IMG/VR virus record: IMGVR_UViG_3300042319_001750
Location: 1-56,444 of that record
DNA length: 56,444 nucleotides
Direction: 5' to 3' (one strand)
From: a virus
The translations under genes and the position numbers were made by a program. Within the stretch, counting starts at the first letter, position 1. The number at the start of each line of letters is the position of its first letter. Positions 1-6,531 of this stretch are shown piece after piece. A model generated the notes under the pieces. It saw only the letters and a program-made list of their open reading frames with translations. It was not told where the DNA came from and did no database searches.

Positions 1-13
1 AGAAGGTCACAAA

Positions 14-26
14 ACCCTTTGCTTCG
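14..26 (+). promoter_or_regulatory. Copy 1 of the ACCCTTTGCTTCG motif
   Basis: Thirteen bases, ACCCTTTGCTTCG, recur exactly here, at 1300-1312 and at 3491-3503, each time ahead of an early plus-strand gene. In this copy the homology ends after CTTCG. A TATGTT lies at 33-38 but no good -35 box precedes it, so a promoter role is only inferred. Confidence 0.4.
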
Positions 27-78
27 GAAGGCTATGTTGTCGGCAATGAAGCTGACACAACCCAAACCAAACACGAAA

Positions 79-609
79 ATGAAAAACACCACGACATCCG
101 CCACATCATCCGCCACATCATCCGCCACATCATCCGCCGCAACCATCGAAGATGGTAACAAGCACCTTACGGCCTTCGCCAAGGCCGCCGAGGTTTACGG
201 CAAAGCCTCCGGCACGTTCAAATCGAAGACCGTCCAGACGGTCCTCGCCCTCCGCGCCGAAGGCTACGATGACAAAGTCATCACCGCCGCGCTCCGTGCC
301 ATCGTTGAGAAGTTCGGCGTTAGCCGTCAACACCTCAACCGTGTGCTCACTGCACCTGCCGCCGAAGGCGGCGCTGGCATGGAGCCAGAGCGCAAACACG
401 AGAAAAGTGGAGCCAAGTCGGTCAAAGCTGAGCTTGGTGCCGCTGCCGCCAAAGGCGGCGTGACGGTCAAGATCGGCGATGCTCACTCGCTGTTCGCCGC
501 CCTGCTCGCCGAATTCGAAGGCAAGCACGCCAAGATCATGGTCTTGGCTGAGAAGCTCAATGAGCTTGCCTCGCAGGGCATGGAGAAGGCAGCTAAAGCT
601 GCCAAGTAA
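79..609 (+). CDS. Hypothetical early protein with Ser/Ala/Thr-rich N-terminus
   Basis: I do not recognise this 176-aa protein. The frame is open from position 19, but I chose the ATG at 79 because it follows an A/C-rich leader (ACCAAACACGAAA) like those of the neighbouring genes. A short SATS repeat, encoded by three 12-bp units at 100-135, is followed by alternating Ala/Lys-rich helices. The segment around AIVEKFGVSRQHLNRVL looks like a recognition-helix pair, so a DNA-binding role is possible. The C-terminus is helical and lysine-rich. It is the first gene in the window and is closed by its own strong terminator, which suggests a separately transcribed and possibly abundant protein. Function is unknown. 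Confidence 0.75.
   Translation: MKNTTTSATSSATSSATSSAATIEDGNKHLTAFAKAAEVYGKASGTFKSKTVQTVLALRAEGYDDKVITAALRAIVEKFGVSRQHLNRVLTAPAAEGGAGMEPERKHEKSGAKSVKAELGAAAAKGGVTVKIGDAHSLFAALLAEFEGKHAKIMVLAEKLNELASQGMEKAAKAAK
100..135 (+). repeat. Three tandem 12-bp units in the first gene
   Basis: The unit GCCACATCATCC is repeated three times in frame and encodes the Ser/Ala/Thr repeat of the first gene. Being in frame, it changes protein length without shifting the frame. Confidence 0.85.
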
Positions 610-631
610 GGCGCAGCGCAACGTCACCCAC

Positions 632-662
632 GGGGCATCTCTTCGGAGATGCCCCTTTTTTT
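632..662 (+). terminator. Rho-independent terminator
   Basis: A perfect 10-bp stem (GGGGCATCTC with GAGATGCCCC) closed by a TTCG tetraloop is followed directly by seven T residues. It sits 22 nt after the stop at 609 and should end the first transcription unit. Confidence 0.95.
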
Positions 663-689
663 GTGCCCTGATCTCAAGACAGGGCGAGC

Positions 690-710
690 CTTGGAACCTC
701 AGGTTCTAAG
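690..710 (+). repeat. 21-bp dispersed palindrome, copy 1
   Basis: Core TTGGAACCTCAGGTTCTAA with flanking C and G. It forms 9 pairs around a 3-nt centre, with one G.U pair in RNA. It is the first of ten copies between early genes and follows the terminator. Confidence 0.9.
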
Positions 711-763
711 CCTCACACCATGCGGCACATGATGCGCCGCGTCACAATCCCCCAGCCTCAACC

Positions 764-784
764 CTTGGAACCTCAGGTTCTAAG
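764..784 (+). repeat. 21-bp dispersed palindrome, copy 2
   Basis: Identical to copy 1 and 53 bp downstream of it, 41 nt before the start at 826. This is the only intergenic region with two copies. The DNA between them contains a short GCGGC/GCCGC inverted repeat. Confidence 0.9.
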
Positions 785-825
785 CCCCCTACGAAGTAGA
801 AACCCCGCAACCCACCCACCCACCT

Positions 826-1257
826 ATGACACCCGCCAATCCCCCGCCCACCGTGCATTGCTCCTGCGGAGCTGAAACCATCCTCGACCATTGCCCCTTC
901 TGCGGGTCTCAGTCGCTCTCCCCCAGCCGCTGCCGCCCCATGAATGCCGCTACCGCAGCGGCTTCGACCATCTCCGACCTCGCCCCCCGCGCGTGGGAAC
1001 TGCTCACGAATCGAGGCTATGCCTCCCGCGCTGCTAAGCGCATCATCCAACGCCGCCTTCGGCGTGAGGGCTACCGGTTCTTCATCGCGTTGCCTGACGA
1101 AGGCCCGGCTCGATGGGGCATCCTGTCCCCCGGCGCGGGAATTCCCCGGCCTGAGGACGAGTTCTACTACGTTGGGGTGAGCCTCAACCACTGTGCCCAT
1201 CAGATGGGCAACGACAACGCCACCATCGGCTGGAAAGACTTCTGGAACTGGGACTGA
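826..1257 (+). CDS. Hypothetical protein with N-terminal zinc-ribbon-like cysteines
   Basis: 143 aa. The N-terminal 30 residues hold C-x-C and C-x-x-C pairs (HCSCG and HCPFCG) that could bind one zinc, followed by a basic segment (RAAKRIIQRRLRREGYRF). The C-terminal half (YYVGVSLNHCAHQMGNDN...FWNWD) is aromatic and unrecognised. The leader is purely C/A (CCCACCCACCCACCT) and has no Shine-Dalgarno. The gene sits alone between two palindrome copies. A small nucleic-acid-binding or regulatory protein is an inference. Confidence 0.75.
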   Translation: MTPANPPPTVHCSCGAETILDHCPFCGSQSLSPSRCRPMNAATAAASTISDLAPRAWELLTNRGYASRAAKRIIQRRLRREGYRFFIALPDEGPARWGILSPGAGIPRPEDEFYYVGVSLNHCAHQMGNDNATIGWKDFWNWD

Positions 1258-1259
1258 GC

Positions 1260-1280
1260 CTTGGAACCTGAGGTTCTAAG
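1260..1280 (+). repeat. 21-bp dispersed palindrome, copy 3
   Basis: TTGGAACCTGAGGTTCTAA core with the centre base changed from C to G. It begins 2 nt after the stop at 1257. Confidence 0.9.
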
Positions 1281-1295
1281 CTCCTCCCGCGCTGC

Positions 1296-1324
1296 GTTGA
1301 CCCTTTGCTTCGCAGTAGTATTTC
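1296..1324 (+). promoter_or_regulatory. Copy 2 of the ACCCTTTGCTTCG motif, candidate promoter
   Basis: Extended copy (CGTTG, the 13-mer, then CAGTAGTATT) shared with the site at 3486. TTGACC (1297-1302) and TATTTC (1319-1324), 16 bp apart, could be -35 and -10 boxes. The next gene starts at 1369. A promoter is inferred from the repetition and layout only. Confidence 0.45.
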
Positions 1325-1368
1325 GATGGATGAACCATCACCCCAAACAACCCCACCGACAACACCCC

Positions 1369-1692
1369 ATGCAAACGACCGCCCACTACACCGCCCACTA
1401 CACCGCCGGACCAAAGAACACCCTGACCGTCGTCCGCGACGAACCCCGCCGGACCATCGCCGTTCTCGTCGTCGATGACGAGGTGGAAGCCCGTCAAATC
1501 GCCGCTGAGGTCGGCGCGAAGTTCTCGACCGACCCTCAACCCGCAACCGGACCCTCGCCCGAAGCCGTCGCAGCGTGGCGTCAACTCCGCGATGAGACCC
1601 CTCTCAGGTCATACCCGACCAGAGTCACGGACAACCGCGCGGCATACCGCCGCAAGCAACTGGGTCTCCCGCCCCTGCAGCAGACGCATTGA
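1369..1692 (+). CDS. Hypothetical protein
   Basis: 107 aa, not recognised. The frame is open from 1261, inside the palindrome; I chose the ATG at 1369 because it follows a C/A-rich leader (CAACCCCACCGACAACACCCC). An alternative ATG is at 1330. The N-terminus has a tandem AHYT duplication, followed by a beta-like segment (TIAVLVVDDEVEARQIAAEVG) and a charged C-terminus. The stop lies 2 nt before the next palindrome. Confidence 0.65.
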   Translation: MQTTAHYTAHYTAGPKNTLTVVRDEPRRTIAVLVVDDEVEARQIAAEVGAKFSTDPQPATGPSPEAVAAWRQLRDETPLRSYPTRVTDNRAAYRRKQLGLPPLQQTH

Positions 1693-1694
1693 CC

Positions 1695-1715
1695 CTTAGA
1701 ACCTCAGGTTCCAAC
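1695..1715 (+). repeat. 21-bp dispersed palindrome, copy 4 (flipped)
   Basis: TTAGAACCTCAGGTTCCAA: the asymmetric positions are inverted relative to copies 1-3, so this copy lies in the opposite orientation. It starts 2 nt after the stop at 1692, and a CCAGCAA-repeat leader follows. Confidence 0.9.
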
Positions 1716-1742
1716 CCAGCAACCCAACAACCCAGCAACAAC

Positions 1743-1946
1743 ATGACCATCGAACGTATCTCCGATCTCACCGGACACCACCACACCCGTGACATCAACG
1801 TCACCGAAGCCCAGATCAAATGCTGGGCCGAGGGCGCACTCATCCAAGACGCCATGCCCCACCTGTCGGATGACGACAGGGAGTTCCTCATGTCAGGCAT
1901 CACCCCCGAGGAGTGGGAAACCCTCGACGAATACCCATTCCCTTAG
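1743..1946 (+). CDS. Small acidic hypothetical protein
   Basis: 67 aa. Start chosen at the ATG following CCCAGCAACAAC; the open frame from 1689 would include the palindrome. It is strongly acidic, with a His cluster (TGHHHTRD) and the segment LSDDDREFLMSGITPEEWETLDEYPFP. A similar L-x-x-DDREFL stretch occurs in the protein at 9838. The TAG stop is supplied by the palindrome that follows. Acidic phage proteins of this size often act as DNA mimics or inhibitors, but nothing here shows that. Confidence 0.65.
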   Translation: MTIERISDLTGHHHTRDINVTEAQIKCWAEGALIQDAMPHLSDDDREFLMSGITPEEWETLDEYPFP

Positions 1947-1962
1947 AACCTCAGGTTCCAAC
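1942..1962 (+). repeat. 21-bp dispersed palindrome, copy 5 (flipped)
   Basis: Same sequence and orientation as copy 4. Its TAG (1944-1946) is the stop codon of the upstream gene, so element and gene are fused. Confidence 0.9.
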
Positions 1963-2008
1963 CCAGCAACCCCGCAACCCAGCAACCCCCTAACACCCAC
2001 CCACATAT

Positions 2009-2230
2009 ATGAGCACCCCACGATACGACCAAGCAGTTCACCTCGCCGCTACCCATCTCCTCTCCGACCTGCCCTACAAGGCAACGGCGGAGGAAATCTT
2101 CGAGGCTCTCGACCGCCCCGAACTCCCGCCCGGATATGAGATGTGCGACGCCGTCAACCTGCCGCAGGAGGAACTCCGCGAGTGGATCGAGAACCTCGCC
2201 CGAGACTTCATGGAATTCGCCCATGAATAA
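2009..2230 (+). CDS. Small hypothetical protein, paralogue of the gene at 2851
   Basis: 73 aa with the pattern PRYxxAxxxAAxHxLSxxPxK, then a hydrophobic/acidic helix and ...LPQEELREWIENLARDFM. The same pattern and order recur in residues 18-94 of the gene at 2851 (PRYSAAITQAAAHFLS...RIDVLARHML), so the two look like a duplicated family. The leader has CCAGCAA/CCCGCAA repeats and ends CCACATAT-ATG. Function unknown. Confidence 0.7.
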   Translation: MSTPRYDQAVHLAATHLLSDLPYKATAEEIFEALDRPELPPGYEMCDAVNLPQEELREWIENLARDFMEFAHE

Positions 2231-2237
2231 CCCCTTT

Positions 2238-2254
2238 CCCCGCGTATAGCGGGG
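2238..2254 (+). other. Small hairpin replacing the palindrome
   Basis: CCCCGC/GCGGGG, a 6-bp stem with a GTATA loop, lies 8 nt after the stop at 2230. This is the position where other early gaps carry the 21-bp palindrome. No T-tract follows. Confidence 0.55.
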
Positions 2255-2256
2255 CG

Positions 2257-2284
2257 AAACCCAAACCCAAACCCAAACCCAAAC
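2257..2284 (+). repeat. (CCCAAA)n leader repeat
   Basis: Four to five AAACCC units in a row directly precede GACAAC-ATG of the next gene. One or two units also precede the genes at 79, 2851 and 3744. This looks like an unstructured translation leader. Confidence 0.85.
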
Positions 2285-2290
2285 GACAAC

Positions 2291-2809
2291 ATGAAACCAA
2301 AATCCAAATCCAAGTCCATCTCCACGCTCCCCCTCGTCCTCCCTACGCCGCCTTCAGGGGCGGCGGCCATCAAGGCTGTGACCCCACCCATCAAGCAGGC
2401 TGACCTGATCGAAGCTCTCGTAGCTCGGGCTCGCCAGAAGCACCGTGCTGCTGGAGCGGCTGCGGCGGAGGCTGCGGCGGCTGCGGAGGCCATCTTCAAG
2501 GACGCACTGATCGAGCTCTTTCGGCAGGAGCCTGAGAACTTTAGTATCATCTGCAGCGCCATGGTCGGTCAGGGTCGGCTCCAGCTAGACGTGGGGACTC
2601 TTTCCCCTGACCTCAAAAAGCTGCGCAGTGCCTGCCACGTCCCCGGCCCCGGCTACTGGGACGAGAAGCGCGTCCGCGCTGAGATCAAGGAGGGGCTCAA
2701 TGGGCAGGCGTCCCGCGTCGCTGCCATGCTGGGGGACACCCACGTCGTCGGCCTCCTCGACGATACCCTTGACGCCTTGAAAAACGCTGCCAAGAAACTC
2801 TCTGCTTAG
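2291..2809 (+). CDS. Hypothetical protein with Ala-rich helix
   Basis: 172 aa. It has a basic Lys/Ser N-terminus (MKPKSKSKS), a long Ala/Glu helix (about residues 40-80), then a globular part with PGPGYWDEKRVRAEIKEGLNGQASRVAAMLGDTHVVGLLDDTLDALK. No family recognised. The start follows the (CCCAAA)n leader and ACGACAAC. The stop TAG (2807-2809) lies inside the next palindrome. Confidence 0.75.
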   Translation: MKPKSKSKSISTLPLVLPTPPSGAAAIKAVTPPIKQADLIEALVARARQKHRAAGAAAAEAAAAAEAIFKDALIELFRQEPENFSIICSAMVGQGRLQLDVGTLSPDLKKLRSACHVPGPGYWDEKRVRAEIKEGLNGQASRVAAMLGDTHVVGLLDDTLDALKNAAKKLSA

Positions 2810-2825
2810 AACCTGAGGTTCTAAG
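2805..2825 (+). repeat. 21-bp dispersed palindrome, copy 6 (perfect)
   Basis: TTAGAACCTGAGGTTCTAA with outer C/G: the only copy whose arms are fully complementary as DNA. It provides the TAG stop of the upstream gene and lies 25 nt before the next start. Confidence 0.92.
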
Positions 2826-2850
2826 CCCTGAAACCCAAACGACAACGATA

Positions 2851-3474
2851 ATGAAACCAAATCCATCCATCAAACCACTCAGCCCGTCCCAAGCGACGGA
2901 GCACCCACGTTACTCCGCTGCCATCACCCAAGCGGCGGCCCACTTCCTGTCCACCGTGCCTGAAAAGCTCGATGGGCGGCGGCTCCTCGCCATTCTGTCC
3001 TTCGGGTCGAAGGAGGACATCGCAAAGGCGGGCATCCGCCTCTGGGACAGCGTTCCCGTTGCCCGTGATGCCTCCCGCCGCATTGACGTCCTCGCCCGCC
3101 ACATGCTGGCGGTTGAGGAACACAACAACTCCAAGGATGCTGTCACCGCTTGCGACTGCCCCTTGGAGGCTGCCATCATGAAGTCCGGCATCCCGATGCC
3201 TCCGAAGGAGGTTCTCGACGCCATCCGCGAGATAGCTGCCATCAAAGGCAACAGTAAAGTGGAGATCACCTTTGACGATGTGCTCCTCGACGACTCGCTC
3301 GTGGATGACGACCACGGGCTCCCGATGGGGTGCTTCATTGCGCTCCAGAAAAGCATGCCCGGCACCCGCGTGGTGCAAGGCAAGGTGATCTCCACCCCGA
3401 AGCTCCCCGTGAGCATAGCGCAGGAGATTCTCGACGCTACCCTCGCCGAAGCTAAGAGAATCGGGCTCATGTGA
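2851..3474 (+). CDS. Hypothetical protein, long paralogue of the gene at 2009
   Basis: 207 aa. The N-terminal third repeats the pattern of the 73-aa protein at 2009 (YxxAxxxAAxHxLSxxPxK ... LARHML). The remainder is unique: a PPKEVLDAIREIAAIKG helix, an acidic loop (DDVLLDDSLVDDDHG), then beta-rich sequence. The leader is CCCAAACGACAACGATA-ATG. No catalytic signature seen. A long structured gap separates it from the AAA+ gene. Confidence 0.75.
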   Translation: MKPNPSIKPLSPSQATEHPRYSAAITQAAAHFLSTVPEKLDGRRLLAILSFGSKEDIAKAGIRLWDSVPVARDASRRIDVLARHMLAVEEHNNSKDAVTACDCPLEAAIMKSGIPMPPKEVLDAIREIAAIKGNSKVEITFDDVLLDDSLVDDDHGLPMGCFIALQKSMPGTRVVQGKVISTPKLPVSIAQEILDATLAEAKRIGLM

Positions 3475-3485
3475 TGCCCTCACAC

Positions 3486-3515
3486 GTTGGACCCTTTGCT
3501 TCGCAGTAGTATTGG
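3486..3515 (+). promoter_or_regulatory. Copy 3 of the ACCCTTTGCTTCG motif, candidate promoter
   Basis: This copy matches the one at 1296 over about 27 bases, except for one inserted G (CGTTGG instead of CGTTG). TTGGAC (3487-3492) and TATTGG (3510-3515) would be 17 bp apart. It heads the 270-bp gap before the AAA+ ATPase and could start the ATPase/CobT/VWA transcript. Confidence 0.45.
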
Positions 3516-3548
3516 TGGCGGCGGTGAATGACCTGCCGCCGTCACCAA
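3512..3548 (+). other. 13-bp stem-loop in the AAA+ gene leader
   Basis: TTGGTGGCGGCGG (3512-3524) pairs with CCGCCGTCACCAA (3536-3548) with one G.U, leaving an 11-nt loop. No T-run follows, so it is not a simple terminator. It could be an operator or a structured leader. The rest of the gap (3549-3668) shows only a GTGGGTCGGGA/TCCCGACCC inverted repeat and a short AGCC-TTTC-GGCT hairpin. Confidence 0.6.
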
Positions 3549-3668
3549 CCCACCAATTTCCCTCGTGTTGGGAATAGGGTGGGTCGGGATGTGGATGACC
3601 TGTTATGTCTCCGCGTCCCGACCCTAACACCCTGATTCCCTCACACCCAAAAGCCTTTCGGCTCGGTG

Positions 3669-3689
3669 CTTAGAACCTGAGGTTCCAAG
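3669..3689 (+). repeat. 21-bp dispersed palindrome, copy 7 (flipped)
   Basis: TTAGAACCTGAGGTTCCAA. It lies 54 nt before the AAA+ ATPase start and about 195 nt after the previous stop, so this copy is placed relative to the downstream gene. Confidence 0.9.
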
Positions 3690-3743
3690 CCCTGCCGATA
3701 CCCAAAAACAAAAACAAAAACCCAACACCCAAACGATAACAAC

Positions 3744-5330
3744 ATGGCTACCATCCCACAACTCGACCCGTCCAAAGCAACCCGCGAAGAAATGCGGACT
3801 TGGATTTCCGCCTCCGCCCGCACCATCGCCACTCACCAGAGCGGCTCGCCCACCATCACCTCGCTCCGTGAGGTGATGAAGTCCGTCGGCTTCGCCTCCC
3901 TCTCCGCCGTCATCGCGGAGGGCACCATGGAATCCCTCCGCACCTGCGTCACCAAGATGCACGATGTGGCCAAGGGGCACGGCCTGCTGGACTCGGAGCC
4001 CGCCGCTGCTTCCTGCCCGCCGCTCCCGCCGCTCCCGCCTCCGGCACCGCTTCCTGCCCCGCCGGAGCGCATTACCGTCATCCTCGACGAGGTTGACGGC
4101 CTTGACGAGGCTTCCCGCCTCGCTGACGTGGCTGCCGACTTCGCTCGTCGTGCTGCTGATGCCGCCGCTCGTGCCGCTGCTACTCCCCGCGCTGCAGGTA
4201 TGTCGGCCGCCGATCTCGAACGTCTCGACAAGGTGGAGTCGATGGCTTCCGCAACCCTTGACGCCCTGCGCGGCGAGGCTTCCAAGATCACCGACCTTCA
4301 GGAGAAGTTCGCCCCGCTGGCTGCCGTCCTTGATGCCCTCAAGTCCTCCTCGGGCGGACCACCCACCCTGCCACCCGCTGCCATCGCCTCCATCAAGGCT
4401 GCGACCTCGGGCGACAGGCTCCTGACGGAGGTGCTGCCGTTCTTCACGCCGGGCATCCAGCAGGGCAACCAGATTCCCTGCGTTGCCAGCCCGCCCAGCT
4501 TCGGAAAGACGTTCATGTCGGACGAAATCAGCCGTCTCTACGACGGCAGCTTTTTCCACCCGTTCAAGGACTCCCTCGACGAGGTTGACAGCCTCGTGGG
4601 CACCCTGATGCCCCGCTCGGATGGCACCTTCGCCGTCATCGACGGCCCGCTGGTGAGCGCCGCCCGCCTTGCCAGCACCGGCGTCAACACCCTCTTCGTG
4701 GGAGATGAAATCTTCAACGCCAGTAAGAAGACGCTGGAGTGGATGCAGTCCTTCCTCTCGCCGCGTCTCGTGGAGTTCGTCAACCCTGACGACGGCACCA
4801 CCGGTCTCCGGCGCTGCTTCGTCATTCAGACCAAGCACAGCTTGGAGGACGGCACGTTCGAGGTCATCAAGGCACCAGAGGAGTGCTTGCACTTCCTGTT
4901 CCTCGGCAACCTGCGCACCAATCCCCCAGAGGCATTGATGTCACGTTGCCGCCTCATGCGCTTCGACTACGACCCAGTGTGGGCTACTGAGACGGCGCTC
5001 CAACGCCTTGAGGGCTACTCCGGCGGTTTGTTCTCCGGCAAGGACGCTCAGGATTGGGCGAAGCGTTGGGCTACGGCGATGACGGCTACTCGCGAGGCTT
5101 ACTCCAAGATGGAGGTCAGCCGCCCGCTGTGCTTCCGCTTCCTCATCGGGGCTGTCACCCACGTTGTCCGCCAGCCGGGTGCCTCGCTCAGCATGCTCTC
5201 CGAGTATGTGGCCAAGTGGGCTCCCCATCAGATCGCCGTGCAGAATGCGGCGACCCAAGACACGGACGCTACCTCCTCCGCCCTCGTCAAGAAGATCGTC
5301 GGCTCCTGCTTCCCCGGCTCCGTCAAGTAG
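3744..5330 (+). CDS. MoxR/CobS-like AAA+ ATPase
   Basis: 528 aa. The N-terminal half (residues 1-215) is Ala/Pro-rich with a predicted coiled coil (ADVAADFARRAADAAARAAA). The C-terminal half is a AAA+ module: Walker A PPSFGKT with Lys255, Walker B LFVGDE with Asp321-Glu322, sensor-1-like FLFLGNL and an arginine-finger-like SRCRLMRF. MoxR/CobS-type ATPases work as hexamers with VWA-domain partners to remodel or metallate target proteins. That partner is supplied by the next two genes, which together resemble a CobT split in two. The leader contains CCCAAACGATAACAAC just before ATG. The target in this phage is unknown. The AAA+ assignment is firm; the CobS-like subtype rests on gene context. 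Confidence 0.85.
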   Translation: MATIPQLDPSKATREEMRTWISASARTIATHQSGSPTITSLREVMKSVGFASLSAVIAEGTMESLRTCVTKMHDVAKGHGLLDSEPAAASCPPLPPLPPPAPLPAPPERITVILDEVDGLDEASRLADVAADFARRAADAAARAAATPRAAGMSAADLERLDKVESMASATLDALRGEASKITDLQEKFAPLAAVLDALKSSSGGPPTLPPAAIASIKAATSGDRLLTEVLPFFTPGIQQGNQIPCVASPPSFGKTFMSDEISRLYDGSFFHPFKDSLDEVDSLVGTLMPRSDGTFAVIDGPLVSAARLASTGVNTLFVGDEIFNASKKTLEWMQSFLSPRLVEFVNPDDGTTGLRRCFVIQTKHSLEDGTFEVIKAPEECLHFLFLGNLRTNPPEALMSRCRLMRFDYDPVWATETALQRLEGYSGGLFSGKDAQDWAKRWATAMTATREAYSKMEVSRPLCFRFLIGAVTHVVRQPGASLSMLSEYVAKWAPHQIAVQNAATQDTDATSSALVKKIVGSCFPGSVK

Positions 5331-5340
5331 TCCCCTTCGG

Positions 5341-5373
5341 GGAGGGCTTGGAACTTCAGGTTCTAAGCCCTCC
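5341..5373 (+). repeat. 21-bp dispersed palindrome, copy 8, extended arms
   Basis: The palindrome (5347-5367, with one C to T change in the left arm) is lengthened by GGAGGG/CCCTCC into about 15 paired bases per arm. CCCCTTCGGGG lies immediately upstream, so its G-run can pair either back with CCCC or forward with CCCTCC. Confidence 0.88.
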
Positions 5374-5403
5374 TCCCCTCAACCCCTTAATCCCTGCAAC
5401 ACT

Positions 5404-6510
5404 ATGACACCGACACCAACACCACCCACACAGATCACCACCCCTGAGTCCGACCGTGCTTTCCGCTTCTCACGGCGGCGTGAAACCCGCAAGCCTGACG
5501 GCACTGTCCGTCAACGTGCTGGCTGCCTCAATCACCTCGCTGTCAAGACGGCCAGTCCCGTTACCTACCTGCTGACCTCCAAGTGCGGCGCACCTACCGC
5601 CTCGTGGCAGTGGAAAGCTGTGGGTGCAGGCTCACGCCACATCATTGAGGTGAACCCCAACTGCGCGACCGTGTTCTTCGCCGAGGCTAAGAACAACTCC
5701 AAGCGGCGCATCGAACTCGTCAAAGCGGTCATCGCTCACGAGTCCTGTCACGGACTCTACACCTCCCGCTCTCCCGACATCCCTCGCGCTTGCCACATCG
5801 TCAAGGTTCCGTTCCGATTGCTCAACCTCTTCGAGGACTGCCGCATCGAACACAAGTATGTGAAGGAGCGCGGGAAGGAGTTCAAGTTCCGCTGGCGTCT
5901 GTTCGACGACAACATGGTCAAGGCTGGCGCAGAAGTCAGCTCCCCGATGACGTGGCTCTACACCATGAAGACTCGTGAGCCTGCCTTGTTCAAGACGCTG
6001 CCCTCCGTCATGGCGGGATTTAAGTGGACAGGCACGGACAGTATGGCGCTACCCTCCGTGGCATACGTCCACCCGCTCAAGCCGATAGAGGGGCGGCTGA
6101 CCTACATCCCTTCCCTCATCAACGTCTTTTACAGAGCGATCATCGACGCCGCCACCACTGAGGATTTGATCCCCCTCGCCCGCTACTGGACGGACATCTT
6201 TGGTAAGGAGTCCGCCTCTGACCTCCCGCCCATCATCGTTGACACGGTGTCGTCAGATATTGGAGGTGTCCCCGAACCTGCTGGAGTTGATTCGGGGGAG
6301 TCGTCCGACGCTGATCGAACGACCCGCGAGGTTGACCACCGAGCTCTCGAAGAACACGGCGGCGGCGACCCCACTGACAAGCGGGCGATGCTGACCCCCG
6401 ACAAGGTGATGCACCACAACACTGACAAGTTCGTGAAGCAGCTTCCACGCGCTGGCTTCATCCCCCTCCTCCGCTACTGCGTTGGATTTGACAGCGACAC
6501 TTCCGTCTAA
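5404..6510 (+). CDS. CobT-like HExxH protein lacking its VWA domain
   Basis: 368 aa. The open frame extends back to 5164 inside the ATPase gene; I take the ATG at 5404, after the palindrome and a C/A leader. Residues 108-117 read VIAHESCHGL with His112, Glu113 and His116, a zincin-like metal site. RLLNLFEDCRIE follows about 30 residues later, like the LxNxLEDxRIE motif of phage and bacterial CobT N-terminal regions. The acidic segment around SDIGGVPEPAGVDSGESSDAD matches the linker that normally joins this part to a VWA domain. Here a TAA and 21 nt intervene before the VWA gene in the same frame. Its likely role is substrate adaptor or metal-site partner of the ATPase. Protease activity is not shown. 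Confidence 0.75.
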   Translation: MTPTPTPPTQITTPESDRAFRFSRRRETRKPDGTVRQRAGCLNHLAVKTASPVTYLLTSKCGAPTASWQWKAVGAGSRHIIEVNPNCATVFFAEAKNNSKRRIELVKAVIAHESCHGLYTSRSPDIPRACHIVKVPFRLLNLFEDCRIEHKYVKERGKEFKFRWRLFDDNMVKAGAEVSSPMTWLYTMKTREPALFKTLPSVMAGFKWTGTDSMALPSVAYVHPLKPIEGRLTYIPSLINVFYRAIIDAATTEDLIPLARYWTDIFGKESASDLPPIIVDTVSSDIGGVPEPAGVDSGESSDADRTTREVDHRALEEHGGGDPTDKRAMLTPDKVMHHNTDKFVKQLPRAGFIPLLRYCVGFDSDTSV

Positions 6511-6531
6511 CAACCCACCCACTACAACGAT

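Noticed and set aside
130-627. Minus-strand ORF opposite the first gene
   Set aside because: It overlaps the better-supported plus-strand gene that has the leader and terminator, and its sequence is a frame mirror of Ala/Lys-rich coding DNA.
2257-2284. Telomere-like (CCCAAA)n as a genome end or origin
   Set aside because: It is a short internal run placed exactly before a start codon, and the same unit appears in other gene leaders.
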